64,000 nt of DNA, from assembly GCA_038373885.1 (NCBI GenBank), contig JAWZYV010017516.1:744001-808000 (forward strand), given 5' to 3'. The position numbers and the translations under genes were made by a program. The notes beneath the pieces are model-generated. The model made no database searches and was not told the DNA's origin. It saw only the letters and a program-made list of their open reading frames with translations. The stretch comes from Cheiracanthium punctorium. Taxonomy: Eukaryota; Arthropoda; Arachnida; Araneae; Cheiracanthiidae. Below are positions 33,446 to 45,145 of this stretch, piece after piece. Numbering within the stretch: the stretch's first letter is position 1; every line of letters starts with the position of its first letter.

Positions 33446-34300
33446 GTCATCAATGAAAGCTATTAGTGAGTTTCGAAGAGGGCAGATTGTGACTATGCAA
33501 CAAAATGGCTTCAAAGTATCTTAGACATTTCAAATAAATTTCAAATATCAAACAGGGGCGTAAAAAAGATATATAAAATATATTTAACTGAAGGTAACCC
33601 AAGAGCTCCAATATCAAAGGGGCATAAACCCAAAAAAATGACCAAACTGAAGCGAATTTTTAAAAAAGCAGGCAAGGGAAAGCAGACGATTGAAAACGCT
33701 ACAAATTATGAAAGAATTAAATTTGAACTCAGAAACAAAGGCGAGTAAATGCTAACACAAAGCAAACGGTGGAAGCACCAAATATTAATTGAAGTGACAA
33801 GCCATTTGACCGATATGTTTACTACAGAACAGCTGTTGCTACGCGTGGCAACTGGCCAGAAGATAGTTTTAAATTTTTACGCGTTGTATAAAAATTGGAG
33901 AAATATTTGCGCACAAAGCATCAGACATTTACCACATATCTCTAGAGACGCTTGAGACAAGGTACAAAACTGGCAGTGATGTTAAAGGGTTGATCGTTCC
34001 AACAGCAATGCTTGAGTATACAAATGAAAAAAAAACCCATTTCTAGTCATTAATACGATGCACTAAAGAAATATGAGAAGGCTCGTTTTTGAGTTTGTGG
34101 AACAGTCGAAGATAAAACACTTTAATAAAAGCAAGGAAAAGGCAGGTTATGGTTCGCTTTTTTTCCCTCGCAAAGAAACCTTGATAATTTTTCAAAGTCT
34201 AAAAGATTGTTACTAGTTCAGTGTCAGGGAGTGAACCGAGACGAAGTATATATAAACGCTTACTTATAAAAATACTTATTGTGGAAAAAACTTTAAAATG
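33446..34300 (+). pseudogene. Decayed Tc1-like transposase
   Basis: Starts MSSMKAISEFRRGQIVTMQQ, a Tc1-type N-terminal helix-turn-helix opening (SEFxRGxIV). After stops it continues with ESRRLKTLQIMKELNLNSET, matching the usual 'R+NRRATLxxIMxELNLNSETKVS' region of Tc1 transposases. A later segment QVMVRFFS (about 34143) sits where Tc1 proteins have VMVWGCFS. Many stops and frame breaks lie between, and the catalytic residues cannot be traced. No terminal repeats were found. Non-functional. Confidence 0.6.
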
Positions 34301-34459
34301 ATTTAATATTTAAATATAGTTGTGTATTAAGCATGCTATTGTATGCGTATATTGAAATAATAACTTATACATAGTAAAATGAATAGGAAAAGGGAAGAGA
34401 AAAGGCAAAGGCCGATCGCCGCAAGATATGCCAATCGGGCTTTTTTTATACACTTTATA

Positions 34460-35245
34460 CAAAGGGCATTCCATAAAAACTGAGAATAAAATCATAAAAA
34501 ATCAAGAAATATATTTACAGCAAAAAATACATCATTCTTTTTCAAAATACCTTCCGTCAGATGATATGCAACGGTCCCATCGTTCAACTCACTTTTCAAA
34601 ACAAGTAGAGAAGCCCTTTTCTGGAAGCTGCTTCAAAGAACCCTCCCCTGCTGAAATAACTTCAGAATCTGTGTTAAATTTTCTGCACGGAGCTTCTCCT
34701 TCAACGTCAGAAACAGCCAGAAATCGCATGGTGCGAGATCTGGACTGTAAAGGGGGATGTGGCATGATTTTAATATTGCATTTACTAAGATATTGCTGAA
34801 CAGAAGTAACTCGTAGAAGAAGTTCGATCATTCACAACACTCTTTGTTCGCCCAGGCCTAGGAGCCAGTTCTGCAGACAAACGGCCTTTCTTGAAATCAC
34901 CATGCCATTTAAAAATCGTAGATTCACCAAAACATTTGTCTTTGTAAGCTTCTTTCATTAACTTAACTGTTTCTGGAGCTGTTTTGCCCAAACGATAGCA
35001 AAATTTTATGGCACAACGCATTTCGTTTTTTACTCTGAATCACTCATCTCCATTTCTGAAGGGCAAATGAAGCAGTTCTTTAAACAAGGATGGAACAAGG
35101 AAAATAAAATCGTCTACTTCGTTTAGAATTTTCTATAAACCTACAGTTAACAGTTTGAAAAAATCACCTGCACTTCTATTTTTTAGTTTTGCGGTGTTGT
35201 CATTACGTAAAAAAATAACTCTCAGTTTTTATGGAATGCCCTTTG
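34460..35245 (-). mobile_element. Internally deleted mariner element
   Basis: Ends at 34460 (caaagggcattccataaaaa) and 35245 are inverted repeats of about 27 bp. Each is flanked by TA (34458-34459 and 35246-35247), the Tc1/mariner target duplication. The 786-bp length against ~1.3 kb for a full mariner, and the joined N- and C-terminal coding pieces inside, show a large internal deletion. Confidence 0.88.
34510..35060 (-). pseudogene. Deleted mariner transposase (N- and C-terminal parts joined)
   Basis: The N-terminal part (about 34835-35021) reads MRCAIKFCYRLGKTAPETVK, then ESTIFKWHGDFKKGRLSAEL and PRPGRTKSVV: the mariner DNA-binding helix-turn-helix with its FKxWHxxFKxGR and GRPxxS motifs. 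The likely start MEMSDSE at about 35050 is out of frame with it. The C-terminal part (about 34510-34790) contains, with a frameshift, the equivalent of the SPDLAPCDFxLF third-aspartate region, then KFNTDSEVISAGEG and LKQLPEKGFSTCFEK. The middle, with the first two catalytic aspartates, is gone. It cannot encode a transposase. Confidence 0.85.
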
Positions 35246-35654
35246 TAGTTTGTTTTTCAGAGAAAAGACTTTATCTGTTGCTTTGTTGGTTTTCAGAAGA
35301 CTAATTACGAATAATAAGAAGAAAGGTTTAATTATTTAACAAGTATATTTTATTTTGTTTCACTGTAAAACATCTACGGCCATCTGTAACGAACTTACCG
35401 TAATATAAATATAGACAATTCCAAACTATTTCTATTTAATCAGGTGAAACTGTGAGCTGTATGACTTTAGAGATAAACAAGTTTTAAATATGTGACTGCT
35501 AAAAAAAAAAAAAAAAATCTTGTTCAAAACAAGAATGAGCAAAATTTTTAACCCCTAAGAAAATACTTTATTTTATCTGATGTAATAAAAAAAATAAAAA
35601 TGAACGAACTGTGGATTATATTTATATGAAGTATAGTGACAAGATATTATATAC

Positions 35655-36156
35655 CAGGGGTTCCCAAACTTTTTTTCTCTGCGGCACCCTTGTCAGGCTA
35701 AAAGCATTTCGCGGCACCCTTGTCAGACTAAAACCATTTCGCGGCACCCTTTTCAGGCTAAAAACTTTCGCGGCAGATTTCCTTTAAAGAAATATGAAAA
35801 TGAAGGTTAGAATGAAGATGTTTGGATGTATTTTACTTTATTTTTTGTTTGTTTGTTTATAGGGCTAACTATCAAGAAAGTACTCTCTTGGGAAAGGGAT
35901 ATAGAATTTTGACAATACCCCCATTTCAGGGAGTTCCTATAAAAGAGAGGCTACAGGACAGTCTTGAACGTGACTGAAATATTTTTGTTTGAGCCCACTT
36001 AGTGATCGGCTTGGCTCACTTTCTTGGGGATACCGGTTCAAAGGAAATTATTTGATTATACTCCACCAAAACACTTTTCTTAATTATCTCCACGGCACCC
36101 CTGGCATATGCTCGTGGCACCCTAGGGTGCCGCGGCACCCAGTTTGGGAACCTCTG
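35655..36156. mobile_element. hAT-type MITE with perfect 8-bp target duplication
   Basis: Starts caggggttcccaaactttt and ends agtttgggaacctctg. It is flanked by TTATATAC on both sides (35647-35654 and 36157-36164). Just inside the left end the phrase gcggcacccttgtcag repeats three times at ~36-bp spacing, and ggcaccc/gggtgcc motifs recur near the right end. These are candidate subterminal transposase-binding repeats. Confidence 0.9.
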
Positions 36157-36164
36157 TTATATAC

Positions 36165-37627
36165 TAACTTTTGGGAACCTACCGGTGGTTTAATGACAAC
36201 AATGAGTACTTCGAACTGAATGAATAGATTCTGTCCTAGATTGAAACCCTCCAAAATTGGAAAAATAAACTGTATGGGATTTCGGAGATTTTATTCAACT
36301 ACAGTGCAAATAGAAGCAAATACTCACTTGACATGACGTCTAACATGGATTATGAAACTGAGGTTTATAAGATGCTTGTAGTTATTCGGTTTTTAAAAAA
36401 TTGCTCGCAAAAACTTTATAATACAAATTCTCAAATTTCCCTTTTATATAATATTGTTAACTTTTCTTATCGAAGTTTTGGCATAGAGTATGACTATGTT
36501 TATTTAAAAGAAAAACAAAAAAGCCTCTATTATATTCTTAAAACTTATAAAAACCACATGTCCTGTGGATGTGATACTAAAATAAAGGTTTATTTTTCTT
36601 ATCATACGTACTAAAAAGTATTTTCTTATCAAAGAGAACTTAATAGCATTCTTATGTAAGGAAAGCACACGAGTTTACTTGTTTTTGCTCAAAGTAAAAA
36701 ATTTAAAAAGATAGATCCATCAGTAGAAGCAAAGCATTGGCATGGCTTTGAAAAAGTTTTATAATACCAATCTTTTTTGAATAAACAGGGGGGGGGGGAT
36801 TGAAAAAGAAAGTGGAATTCCCTCAGAATGACCTCTAGCGTTTATATAAAAAAGAATAAAATTTGTCTGCTTCGGTTTATATTTCCCTATATAAAATGAT
36901 AAAAGTACCAATATGAATAATTTTTTTTTTTTTTAAAGAGTTTCAGATACGAGATAGATATAAAATAACGTGAGCTGTTCAGATGAACCTGTCAAATAAT
37001 TTGCTGAGCAAAATGTCACAAAATTTTGTCTACCTGTACAATGGAACTTCAGATTTTGATTTTCGAAGAAAGAAAAACGAAAAATAAATGTTTGCCTTTA
37101 ATCATGTCCTTACAGCTTTATCTACGAGATCTGCTTTGTTTCACCCTGTAAAAGAATTTTTTCTGAAGCTACAAACATTGCTTTAGACGTAGAATATTCT
37201 TTTATAAACAAATGTATGTATATATATTTTTTAATTTTAGAATTTTTAAGAGGTTTCTGAATGTACATAAACATAATTTTACTGTGGAAAAAACACTCAA
37301 AATACTGGTGTTAAACGTTAAAATAAAAACTTTGTGAAAAAACACACATAAAATGTTATAAGAAGATACCATCGTTTCGACTGAATTTTTTTTCAATCTT
37401 CCTCAGTCAAAGCCCTTCGCTCACAAAATAAAGGGAACTAGTTTTTATTTTATAATTTTACTGTGTTATAAAATCTATATACGTTTGGAATAATTTACCT
37501 TTCTTGTTTAATAACCATTTTTAAATGCTTTTGAATTCATCTTTTGTTTAACGTTTGTTTCCTTTATTACTTATTTATTTCAACTATTTCCTTTTACTTT
37601 GTTAATTATGTTACAAAAAAGTATGCA
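36165..37627. other. AT-rich non-coding stretch
   Basis: Nothing recognised. A 93-residue frame at 36333-36614 has no motif and typical AT-driven composition. Confidence 0.35.
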
Positions 37628-38180
37628 TGATTTCGGATTGTCTATCAGTCCGTCCGTTTTCTAACTGCCGTAAACATCTATGAGATTACTACGAAATTTA
37701 TATCTGTTATTCCAATGTACTATACCAGATACCCTATTAAAAGTGGTCTATGTCATACTTATAATTCTTTTTTTTGGATTAACTCAAAATACTTCCTATA
37801 CCGTACTCTATGGGCAGTCATCGTTTAATGCGTAATTTAGAGATTTTTAGGCTATTTCAAACATAACAAAACTGATATATGTTGTTAACGAATACAAAAT
37901 AATGCCCTGCTGCGAAAAGAGGGTATGCGCCATTTACAGTTCTACAGGAGCATTTTAATTATTACAATACATTACACTCTGTGGCAATTTAGAGTTCACA
38001 GACATTCATCCATTTTAAACACAATACAACATTTCATTTAAGGCGTAGCGATAGTATTTAAAATTCATTTACAGGATCAATCAAAAATGCATTATAGTGA
38101 TACAAATTTTTTGAGGGTATGCTGAAAATCTCCCCAACTTTGATGAGAGTACATCGTCAAATTTGGTACAGAAAAAAGGC
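37628..38180. repeat. Interspersed repeat pieces related to 5565 and 21890
   Basis: atgatttcggattgtctatc matches 5578. At 37910-38040, agttctacaggagcatt, acattacactctgtgg and tcatccattttaaacacaat read, on the other strand, like 21890-21990 (gcttgaaatggatgaatgcc ... cgtaatgtattgg). Confidence 0.45.
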
Positions 38181-38985
38181 CCTTTTATACATAAAGAATT
38201 ATATGTTTTAATATATAAAGGATTATACCTGCTTATATTCTTCATTTAAAGAATGTAAATAACACGGAAAAACTGGTATTAAAAGGTGATATAAATAAAA
38301 CCTTAGTGCAAAATACACTTAAAAGGTACTTATCACTTGGGACGGCTAAATGCTGACGGCCAAAGAAAACCGATAATTTTTCCGATTGGCCTATGATTAT
38401 TATTTTGAAAAAACAAAAAAGAATTGCAAAGATGAACGTGATTAATTTTATTGTGAAGTTTTTTTTTTATTATCCGAAAGAAAAATGACTTCCGCCAAAC
38501 AACCTAAAAACTTTTAAATACTGTGGATTCTGTCTAGGGTAACGAAAATAAGGATTTTACTTTTGTTCCCAGAATTACCGGAAGGGTCCCTATTTCCAGT
38601 GTGTTTCTTTCCCACTTTATTATTCGGGAAAAAGAAGGGACAGATTGATGACTTTAGTTGGTTCTTACTCTATGAATAAGAATACAAAAGAGTAGACACA
38701 TAAAGCAAAAGCAAGGAATGAGCATGTCCTGGAGAAGTTATATAGTGCTCTTTGAATATAAAGGGGCGGATAAATCTGAACATCTTACTTTAAGATTTTT
38801 TTTTTTTTTTTTAGGTTTAAAAATCTCTCCAGACTTTACATAAACATGAACAGAATAAATCTCTTTCAGATTGTATTTCCCGTTTTTGAGATGAAAAAAA
38901 ATATTTTTTCTGTAGTCTAGAAACTAAACAATACCAATAACAGCAAAAGGATTATACTATACTTATGCAATAATTGTTTTCTTTC
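38181..38985. other. AT-rich non-coding stretch
   Basis: Nothing recognised. Confidence 0.4.
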
Positions 38986-38989
38986 GTAA

Positions 38990-39352
38990 TTTGTGTAAAA
39001 CTCATGGAACGCGATCATTTAACGTATTTTTGTTTCTTCGAGAGCCATTGAAAAAAGGTTTAAGTAAACATATAGTTATTTTCATATCTCCTACACGTTT
39101 AGGATAAAATGCTCAAATTTTGCACATTGTCTAATTAATATGTTGCGCACATTTTACTAATTGGGAATTTTTCATTAACGGCGCAGCAAAAAAGTTAAAT
39201 TTTGCATTTATTTAGATTTAATTTTCTGCAAATTTTAATCGATACCATAAAATCATGTACCATTCTTTTAGATAACTTTGTCATTTATTGTATGTATCTA
39301 TGATCAATATTTAAGGAATAAAACCCCTGGTTAAGGTTTCTGGGACGTACTG
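38990..39352 (-). repeat. Tc1/mariner-type repeat end, reversed copy
   Basis: Read on the minus strand: cagtacgtcccagaaacc, then ttattccttaaatattgatc, then acaataaatgacaaagtt and attttatggtatcgattaaaatttgc, the same order as at 5768 and 51516. Confidence 0.6.
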
Positions 39353-39364
39353 ATTTTATATATT

Positions 39365-39490
39365 TAACCCTCCAAGCGGCTGAGACGTAAAATCCCGTTA
39401 TCTGTAAGAGTTGTTCAAAGCGGCTGAGACATAATTTTCTGCTCCTTTTTTTCTGCTTCGAAAGCGGCTGTGACATAAAATCCCGTTACT
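39365..39490 (+). repeat. Three short repeats 'agcggctgagac(g/a)taaaatcccgtta'
   Basis: agcggctgagacgtaaaatc, agcggctgagacataattttc and agcggctgtgacataaaatc occur at about 39374, 39419 and 39462 (~44-bp spacing), flanked by text resembling gccgctcggagggttaaat at about 46820. Confidence 0.65.
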
Positions 39491-40085
39491 GCTTACCCCC
39501 ACTCGCCAAAACACCTGTGACACTTAGATTAATGGATTGCAAAGGAGGGGAGAGCGCACAATGGCCAAAACACGCCTACGATACTTTAATTGTAGCTTTC
39601 AACACCCCACAAAATTATTTACAGATGTGGTGACCATATCTTTTCTAACTAAAGAAGAGAGAGGCCGAATTCTTTCGGTATTTTTTCAGATAAGTAATCT
39701 TTTGAGCCGGTGTCCCTTCTAAGCATGGTTGGGCATGGGAAATAAGTTTGAATATTTCGTATTTTTCAAAGACCTCCAGGATACTTTTTCATTTATAATA
39801 ATTTTAAATGTTTAATTAAAATAACAAATTTTGAGTAAATATTTTAATTCTTTCAAATGTTACCTGAAAAGGAAAAGGTGTTGCCTCGAATACAACAAAA
39901 CAGTTGGCATATAAAAAAAAAAAAAATATTTTATTAGAAGAGACCGATTTAACATATATGGGGTCTTGGGCACACATGCTTACGGATGAAGAGGGGCTTT
40001 AAAGAAATGTAGTGCATATTATTATTTAAATTAATAAAAATTTACATGTCATAAAACACTACTGTATAAATATTAACTATGTAAC
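39491..40085. other. Non-coding stretch
   Basis: Nothing recognised. Confidence 0.4.
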
Positions 40086-40087
40086 TA

Positions 40088-40359
40088 TCCTATTATATAG
40101 TTACGCTGATCCGTGACTCACTCGCTAACAAATCCGGTCCGGCCACTTCCAAACAAAGCTTTTACCATCATTAATCCAAACAGATTAAAAAGTTACTGTG
40201 TAAAAATTTAATGAAATTCACACAGTTCGTGCGATCGGCTTGAAAATTTTCATGATTATGTAAAAAATATATAAAAACGATCTGCGCTATTTTAAAAATC
40301 TGAAAATCCACCTGTTCTCTCATTTTTAAGCGATTTTTTGCTATTTTCAGCTTCATTTA
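40088..40359 (+). mobile_element. Possible Helitron 5' end and repeat shared with 24180
   Basis: TCCTATTATATAGTTACGCTGATCCGTGAC after an A has the look of a Helitron 5' end, and its continuation (cttttaccatc ... cacctgttctc) is the inverted match of 24180-24345. No 3' end identified. Confidence 0.35.
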
Positions 40360-40925
40360 ATTGCGCATTTAATCGCGTTAAGTTTCCAGTAAAATGAAAA
40401 TCAAACGTCAATAACAGAGGACTAAATTACAAGACAGTCGGGACAGGTACTCAACTTCCCTCACTATTTTTAGGAGAGTCCAATGTCACTTAGGTTAAAT
40501 GTTTATCTTACATTTCATTGTTTACATCAATAATACTTACTATAAGGACGTTTTGGCAACCAACTATGTTTCCGGACTATTATTTTTCCCATTCCAATTT
40601 TAATGAACTAACGCATTATGTAGAAGCTGCCTGGTGTTATAAAATAAAGTAAAGACAACTTCTACATAATGCGTTAGTTCATTAAAATTGGAATGATGAA
40701 AATAATATTCTTGAAACATAGTTAAAAGCCAAAACGTCCTTATAGTATTTTTCATGTAAACATTGAAATGTAAGGTAAATATTTAAGCAAAGTGACACAG
40801 GGCCCTCCTAAAAATAGTGAGGAAAGTTGAGTATGTGTCCAGACTGTATTGCTGTAAACTAGTCCTCAGTTATTGATGTTTCAGTTTGATTTTACTAGAA
40901 AAGTAACACGATTAAATGCGCGATC
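40360..40925. mobile_element. Foldback element with ~270-bp arms
   Basis: 40360-40632 and about 40660-40925 are inverted copies (roughly 85-90% by eye), separated by about 30 nt. The innermost cttctacataatgcgttagt arms are exact. The outer tips pair tgcgcatttaatcg with cgattaaatgcgc. It could form an almost continuous hairpin RNA if transcribed. No coding frame. Confidence 0.85.
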
Positions 40926-41100
40926 AAATTTATCAGTAAAGCTGTATTCCGTCCTAAAGATTAAAACAAAATTAAAATAACTAGTTGCAAAGAACAGTAG
41001 TCTAAGATAAAATAAAATTAATTCCCAGTTGGATTCAGTGGTGATGATTCCCTTTCTGTGATCTGTGGGTCTCGGTCCCACCATCGCCCATTGCACAAGG
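40926..41100. other. Non-coding stretch
   Basis: Nothing recognised. A minus-strand frame overlaps the foldback edge. Confidence 0.4.
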
Positions 41101-41400
41101 GACTGAAAATAGTAGATGGTTGAAGAGTAAAAGTCGAGGGTTCTGGACTATCGCGGGGCAGTCGATCTAACGGTCTAGGGTTTCGGGCGGTTTCGTTAGA
41201 TGTCTCGTGAAGACGCGGAAGAACACCTGAAAAAATCCTCCGACCAAGGCATTCCGACTTGGCAAATACCCTGAGTGCAGGCTTGCAATAAATGCACTAC
41301 ATTACACTCTATGATCTGTGTGGTTTCCCTGCTCACCTAGCATGGGTCTTTGAATAATCTGCCGGTTTAGCGGAGTGTTCAAAGATCCACGCTAAGAAAT
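41101..41400 (-). repeat. Interspersed repeat piece (reverse of the 6300 and 31440 family)
   Basis: gtcgatctaacggtctagggtttcgggcggttt, reversed, matches the gaaaaccgcccaaaactcc and gaccgttagatcgac phrases at 6310 and 31460. Confidence 0.45.
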
Positions 41401-41720
41401 TACACATGTAATAGAAGAGGAATCTTCTCAAAAACGTCTTTTCAATAATGAATGATGAGAGCAACCATCCTAAACCTGGTTTCAGACGATAAGAATTATT
41501 TAATCAAAATTTTAAATTTAAGAAGATCCATTTTTCTTACAAAATTTCTCGTATATTGCCTCCTGCCGTTGAAACTTTTCAGGATCCTCCACTGTCTTAG
41601 TTTTACCCTAACTACAACATCTTTCCAGAAAAACTAACTTCCCACATTGAACTGCAAGATTTTTTGTTGTTGTTTTGGTGTTATGTGGTGTGTGTGTGTG
41701 TCAGTTCATTTATGTAAATA
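41401..41720. other. Non-coding stretch with short (TG)n
   Basis: Nothing beyond a (TG)n run at about 41685-41700. Confidence 0.4.
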
Positions 41721-41728
41721 TGTATACA

Positions 41729-41978
41729 CAGTAGCGGATTCAGGGGAGGGGCTAGGGGGCTTCAGCCCCCCCCAAAAGAGATTGCTAAAGGGTAACATTC
41801 TGCTTCATTATGCACTTTGAATATATAAAGTGATCTTTTTTAATCACTTAGCCCCTCCCAAAAGTTTTTACATTGGTTAAGACTAAAATTTTGCTTTATT
41901 GTATATACTGTTTGGGGTAAAATAAGCATTTTTCAAAATTTAGCCCCTCCCAAAAGTGAATTTCTGGATCCGCCACTG
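41729..41978. mobile_element. hAT-type MITE, 'GCGGATTCAG' family
   Basis: Starts cagtagcggattcagggg and ends tctggatccgccactg. Identical 8-bp flanks TGTATACA at 41721-41728 and 41979-41986. Contains repeated agcccctcccaaaag motifs. Confidence 0.9.
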
Positions 41979-41986
41979 TGTATACA

Positions 41987-42212
41987 TGCTAGAAAAACTT
42001 TTCAACCTGTAAAGAATTAAAGAAATTGTTACGTAAAGAAATACACAGAAATAGAACAATTTGTATAAAGCCAAAATTTTCATCTTAGATTTCGAGGCAT
42101 TTAAATTTATACCGAATCACATCGAAAGCGTCAGTTTGTCATCGATTTATTATTTTATTATTGCTGCTTTTAATTGAACAATACGAATTTTAATTTCTAT
42201 TTTTATTCTATA
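41987..42212. other. AT-rich non-coding stretch
   Basis: Nothing recognised. Confidence 0.35.
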
Positions 42213-42530
42213 TTAGCTGATGTACCCGCTCATCACACGGGAATAGAGATTACTTTAACAATTGGTTAAACTAAGCTGCCAAATAGACGAAAAAGTAAAT
42301 AAATAAAATTTCCAATTAGCTAAATTTAAAAATAAAGATTAATTTTAGTGTAATTGTTTAAAATATGAAGTTCAAATCGAAGGGCTGTTGCAAATCAAAG
42401 CCATGATATATAAATACATGGAGAGAGAGGTGGGGATTTTGAGATTTGATTATTTTGAGAAATCGCAAAATTATTAAATGTTTAATTTGAATTTCAAGTA
42501 ATTTATTTTTACATATACATAACATGTTAT
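42213..42530 (-). mobile_element. Helitron 3' end with terminal hairpin
   Basis: On the minus strand the sequence ends cccgtgtgatgagcggg (hairpin, 42225-42241), then tacatcagCTAA before T: a CTRR Helitron terminus. The interior upstream is AT-rich and its 5' end is not found. Confidence 0.6.
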
Positions 42531-42532
42531 AA

Positions 42533-43030
42533 CTAGCTGCGTATCAGTTCTTCACGACGAAGAAAGTAATGATTTTTTTTACACATGCATTTTAAATTAT
42601 TCCAGCTATACGGAAACTGAAAAAATGCAAAAAACTTTTACTCGAACCTAGCGTTATGGATATTAAAATATGCTGTCATAGCTAGCTCAATTGTCATACG
42701 ATGACCCAAAAGCTATATTGGCAGTGTTAACGATCGGGTGACAACCCTTTCTTCTTTCAATACACATAAATTAGAAAAATGTTTTAGTTAATTAAGTAAT
42801 TTAATTTTTCCTGTTCATCCTAAAATAAATTTTTAAGGAGTTGTAATAACCTGGTGTGCAGAAAGTGAAAGGATTCGTTTTCACTGATCAAAAACCGCTA
42901 TATGTACGTGACGCAAACGTGAACGATAAATCTGTGGGTCCGCAGCTCCTCTAGCTGTATATAGGCTTGTATACGGACGAAAGTTGCGGATCCGAAAATA
43001 ACATCCTTTTGGGTGTTGCCCTACACTTAA
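42533..43030 (-). mobile_element. Decayed 3' end of the copy 1-3 Helitron family
   Basis: On the minus strand ...acgcagCTAG with a degenerate hairpin and an upstream segment (ttttttttacacatgcat on the plus strand) parallels the 3' end of copy 3. The rest cannot be aligned by eye. Confidence 0.5.
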
Positions 43031-43071
43031 AAAAAATTTTGTGGATTAGTAAGAAATCTCTTTGAAACAAA

Positions 43072-43173
43072 GATGCTATAACTTTTCTTAGTATTGCTGC
43101 TAAATAAAGTAATGTAAATCAATTGGCAAACATGGCTTTATTTAGTAGTAATACTAAGAAAAGTTATGGCATC
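43072..43173. other. Hairpin with 38-bp arms and 26-nt loop
   Basis: 43072-43109 (gatgctataacttttcttag...) and 43136-43173 are inverted complements with about three mismatches. The ~102-nt fold is in the size range of pre-miRNAs, though it could equally be a tiny foldback MITE. Confidence 0.6.
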
Positions 43174-43209
43174 ATACTAAAAAAATCTGGAGTGCCTCCA
43201 CTCGACTTT

Positions 43210-43505
43210 CCGAAGACTTACGATTAGATCATTACCAAGCATTTAAATAAATTTTAATCGATGAATAATTCAAACATATATACCAAATTGAAACTCAATC
43301 GAATGCACCATTTAAACGCTAGCATACTTTCAAGACTTTCTCCCCATATACTATAATGTCAAAGAAATCTTTGTCGTAGCCCTGTAGAAAAACTATAAGT
43401 CCTATATACACCAAAATCAATACCGGTCTTGCGACGGTGGTTTATAACATTTATGTCCAATTTGAGCTCAATCGAATGATCCGTTTAGGAGCTATCGTGT
43501 TCACT

Positions 43506-43541
<36 letters not shown>

Positions 43542-43660
43542 TCTCGTAAAAACAGCATAAATGAATTCAGAAGACCTCAAAACGTGTAAATACATCAAAG
43601 TCTCGAAGTCGAATTTTTTCATGATTACAATACTTTCCAAGTAATGGAATCATTGTTTCC
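43210..43660 (+). repeat. Interspersed repeat with (CA)n and the 'cataaatgaattcagaag' module
   Basis: aatgtcaaagaaatctttgt, cctgtagaaaaactata, caatcgaatgatccgtttag and gctatcgtgttcac lead to (CA)n. Then comes gcataaatgaattcagaaga and the module also present at 13495-13620, 53665-53790 and 60640-60760. Confidence 0.6.
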
Positions 43661-44330
43661 TAGAGATTTCTTGGTAATCAACTGATTTTTTTTTTTTTTT
43701 TAAGAGTGTAAATTGTATGGAAAAAAGATTCTCGACGATCCCCAAGTCTGGCATAATAGCTATAAATCAGTCCCGTACTGCTAAGCTGTCAGTATTCGGC
43801 TATTAAAAAAAAAAAAAAAAATCAAATTATTAAGCAGAAAGGCTTAATTTAAAATGCAGACTTTTTCTAAGAAGGAAAGCGTTCCAAACGAGTTAAAAGG
43901 TTAACTCTAACAAATTATATGTCATAATATAAATAGGTTTGCAAATTTTTGCGATTTTAAATCGTATGAAATAGCTTCTCGAAATTATTAAACTTCTACT
44001 TCTTTTAAGAATATTAAAACTAATAAATTGTTTTCGCCTAAATAAAGCATTGATATAAGGATTAATATATATTAAGCATTTCAGTGGTCCAATTCCGAAG
44101 GATTTTTTTTTTTTTTTTTTTGGATTACATGTGGGAATGGCGCCAGTTGTACGTCATACATTTAAAATTGACAAAAATTTGTACTCATGTTTTTTTAACC
44201 ATTACCGTTGACAAATTAACAGCGCTTCGCTTTTGATTACTCGCTCTAACTGCATAAAGATGCGCAAAATGATAGAGAGAAGACGTAGGCGACCTTAAAA
44301 TTTTGAAAATCCACCCGTTTCCCCAAAAAT
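43661..44330. other. AT-rich non-coding stretch
   Basis: Several poly-A/T tracts. At about 44290-44330 a phrase gaaaatccacccgtttcccc resembles the 40300 repeat. Nothing else. Confidence 0.35.
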
Positions 44331-44334
44331 ACTA

Positions 44335-44515
44335 AAATTGAGAGCCTTATTATCGCATGGGAAAATCGGGACTTTGTAAAGGGCCCCCAATTTCAAATGT
44401 TCTGAAATAGTCTTCTTTTATATCAAAATTTTTTGAAAAAAAAAAAAAAAATTCATGGATGGGGCCCCCAAAATTCATCAATGTCCGGGGCCCCTGTTGG
44501 TCATAATCAGCCCTG
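44335..44515. mobile_element. hAT-type MITE, 'CTTATTATCGCA' family
   Basis: ccttattatcgcatgggaaaatcgggactt ... ggtcataatcagccctg matches the element at 19217-19395 over its whole length. The ends are decayed and the duplication is unclear. Confidence 0.6.
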
Positions 44516-45137
44516 CTTAAATTTAGCAATTTAAGTCGCTAAAATTATTAAATATAGATAATTTAAATTGAATTTAATTCATTTAATTCAATTTAAGTCA
44601 ATGCGCCAGTGGGTCCTAATCTTGCGCGCAAAACTTGGTATAAGCGCTGAGCATTCAAATAATACAATATATTCACATAAAAACGATCCAAAAGAATTAC
44701 TTTCAATAAACTTCTGCCTCAAGAATTTATGAAACTTCAAATTTCAGTCAAAATCGAAAATTTTCAGATTTTGGTCTTATAAATCTAAAAGCGCATTCAA
44801 CTTGCGTCAACTATACATGCATTTTTTTATAAGTTCTAATACATATCTTTCAAAGGACACCTCTTTTGCCTTAGAAACTTGAAGGTGCAAGCTATGGTTA
44901 AGCCTTAAAAATGACAAAAAAAAAAAAAAGAAAAGAAAAAAAAAAAAGTGTGTTTTTGTGACCTTCAGTGACTTTGCGTCGATAACCTGCCACAGATTTC
45001 TCATATATTTCATGAAGTTCTACCGTCTAACATTATAGATGTGAAACAAATATCATGGCAAGTTGCCCCCCAAAGAGTTTTTGACCACAGCATTTTCTAT
45101 GTCTGAGAAAAACGCCCACTTTTGTGTGCTGCACAGA
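44516..45137. other. AT-rich non-coding stretch
   Basis: Includes a short inverted 'aatttaattcatttaattc' patch and a poly-A tract at 44918-44947. No gene seen. Confidence 0.35.
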
Positions 45138-45145
45138 CTTTTTTA

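Noticed and set aside
36333..36614. 93-residue frame as a host exon
   Set aside because: AT-driven composition, no good acceptor/donor pair, no motif.
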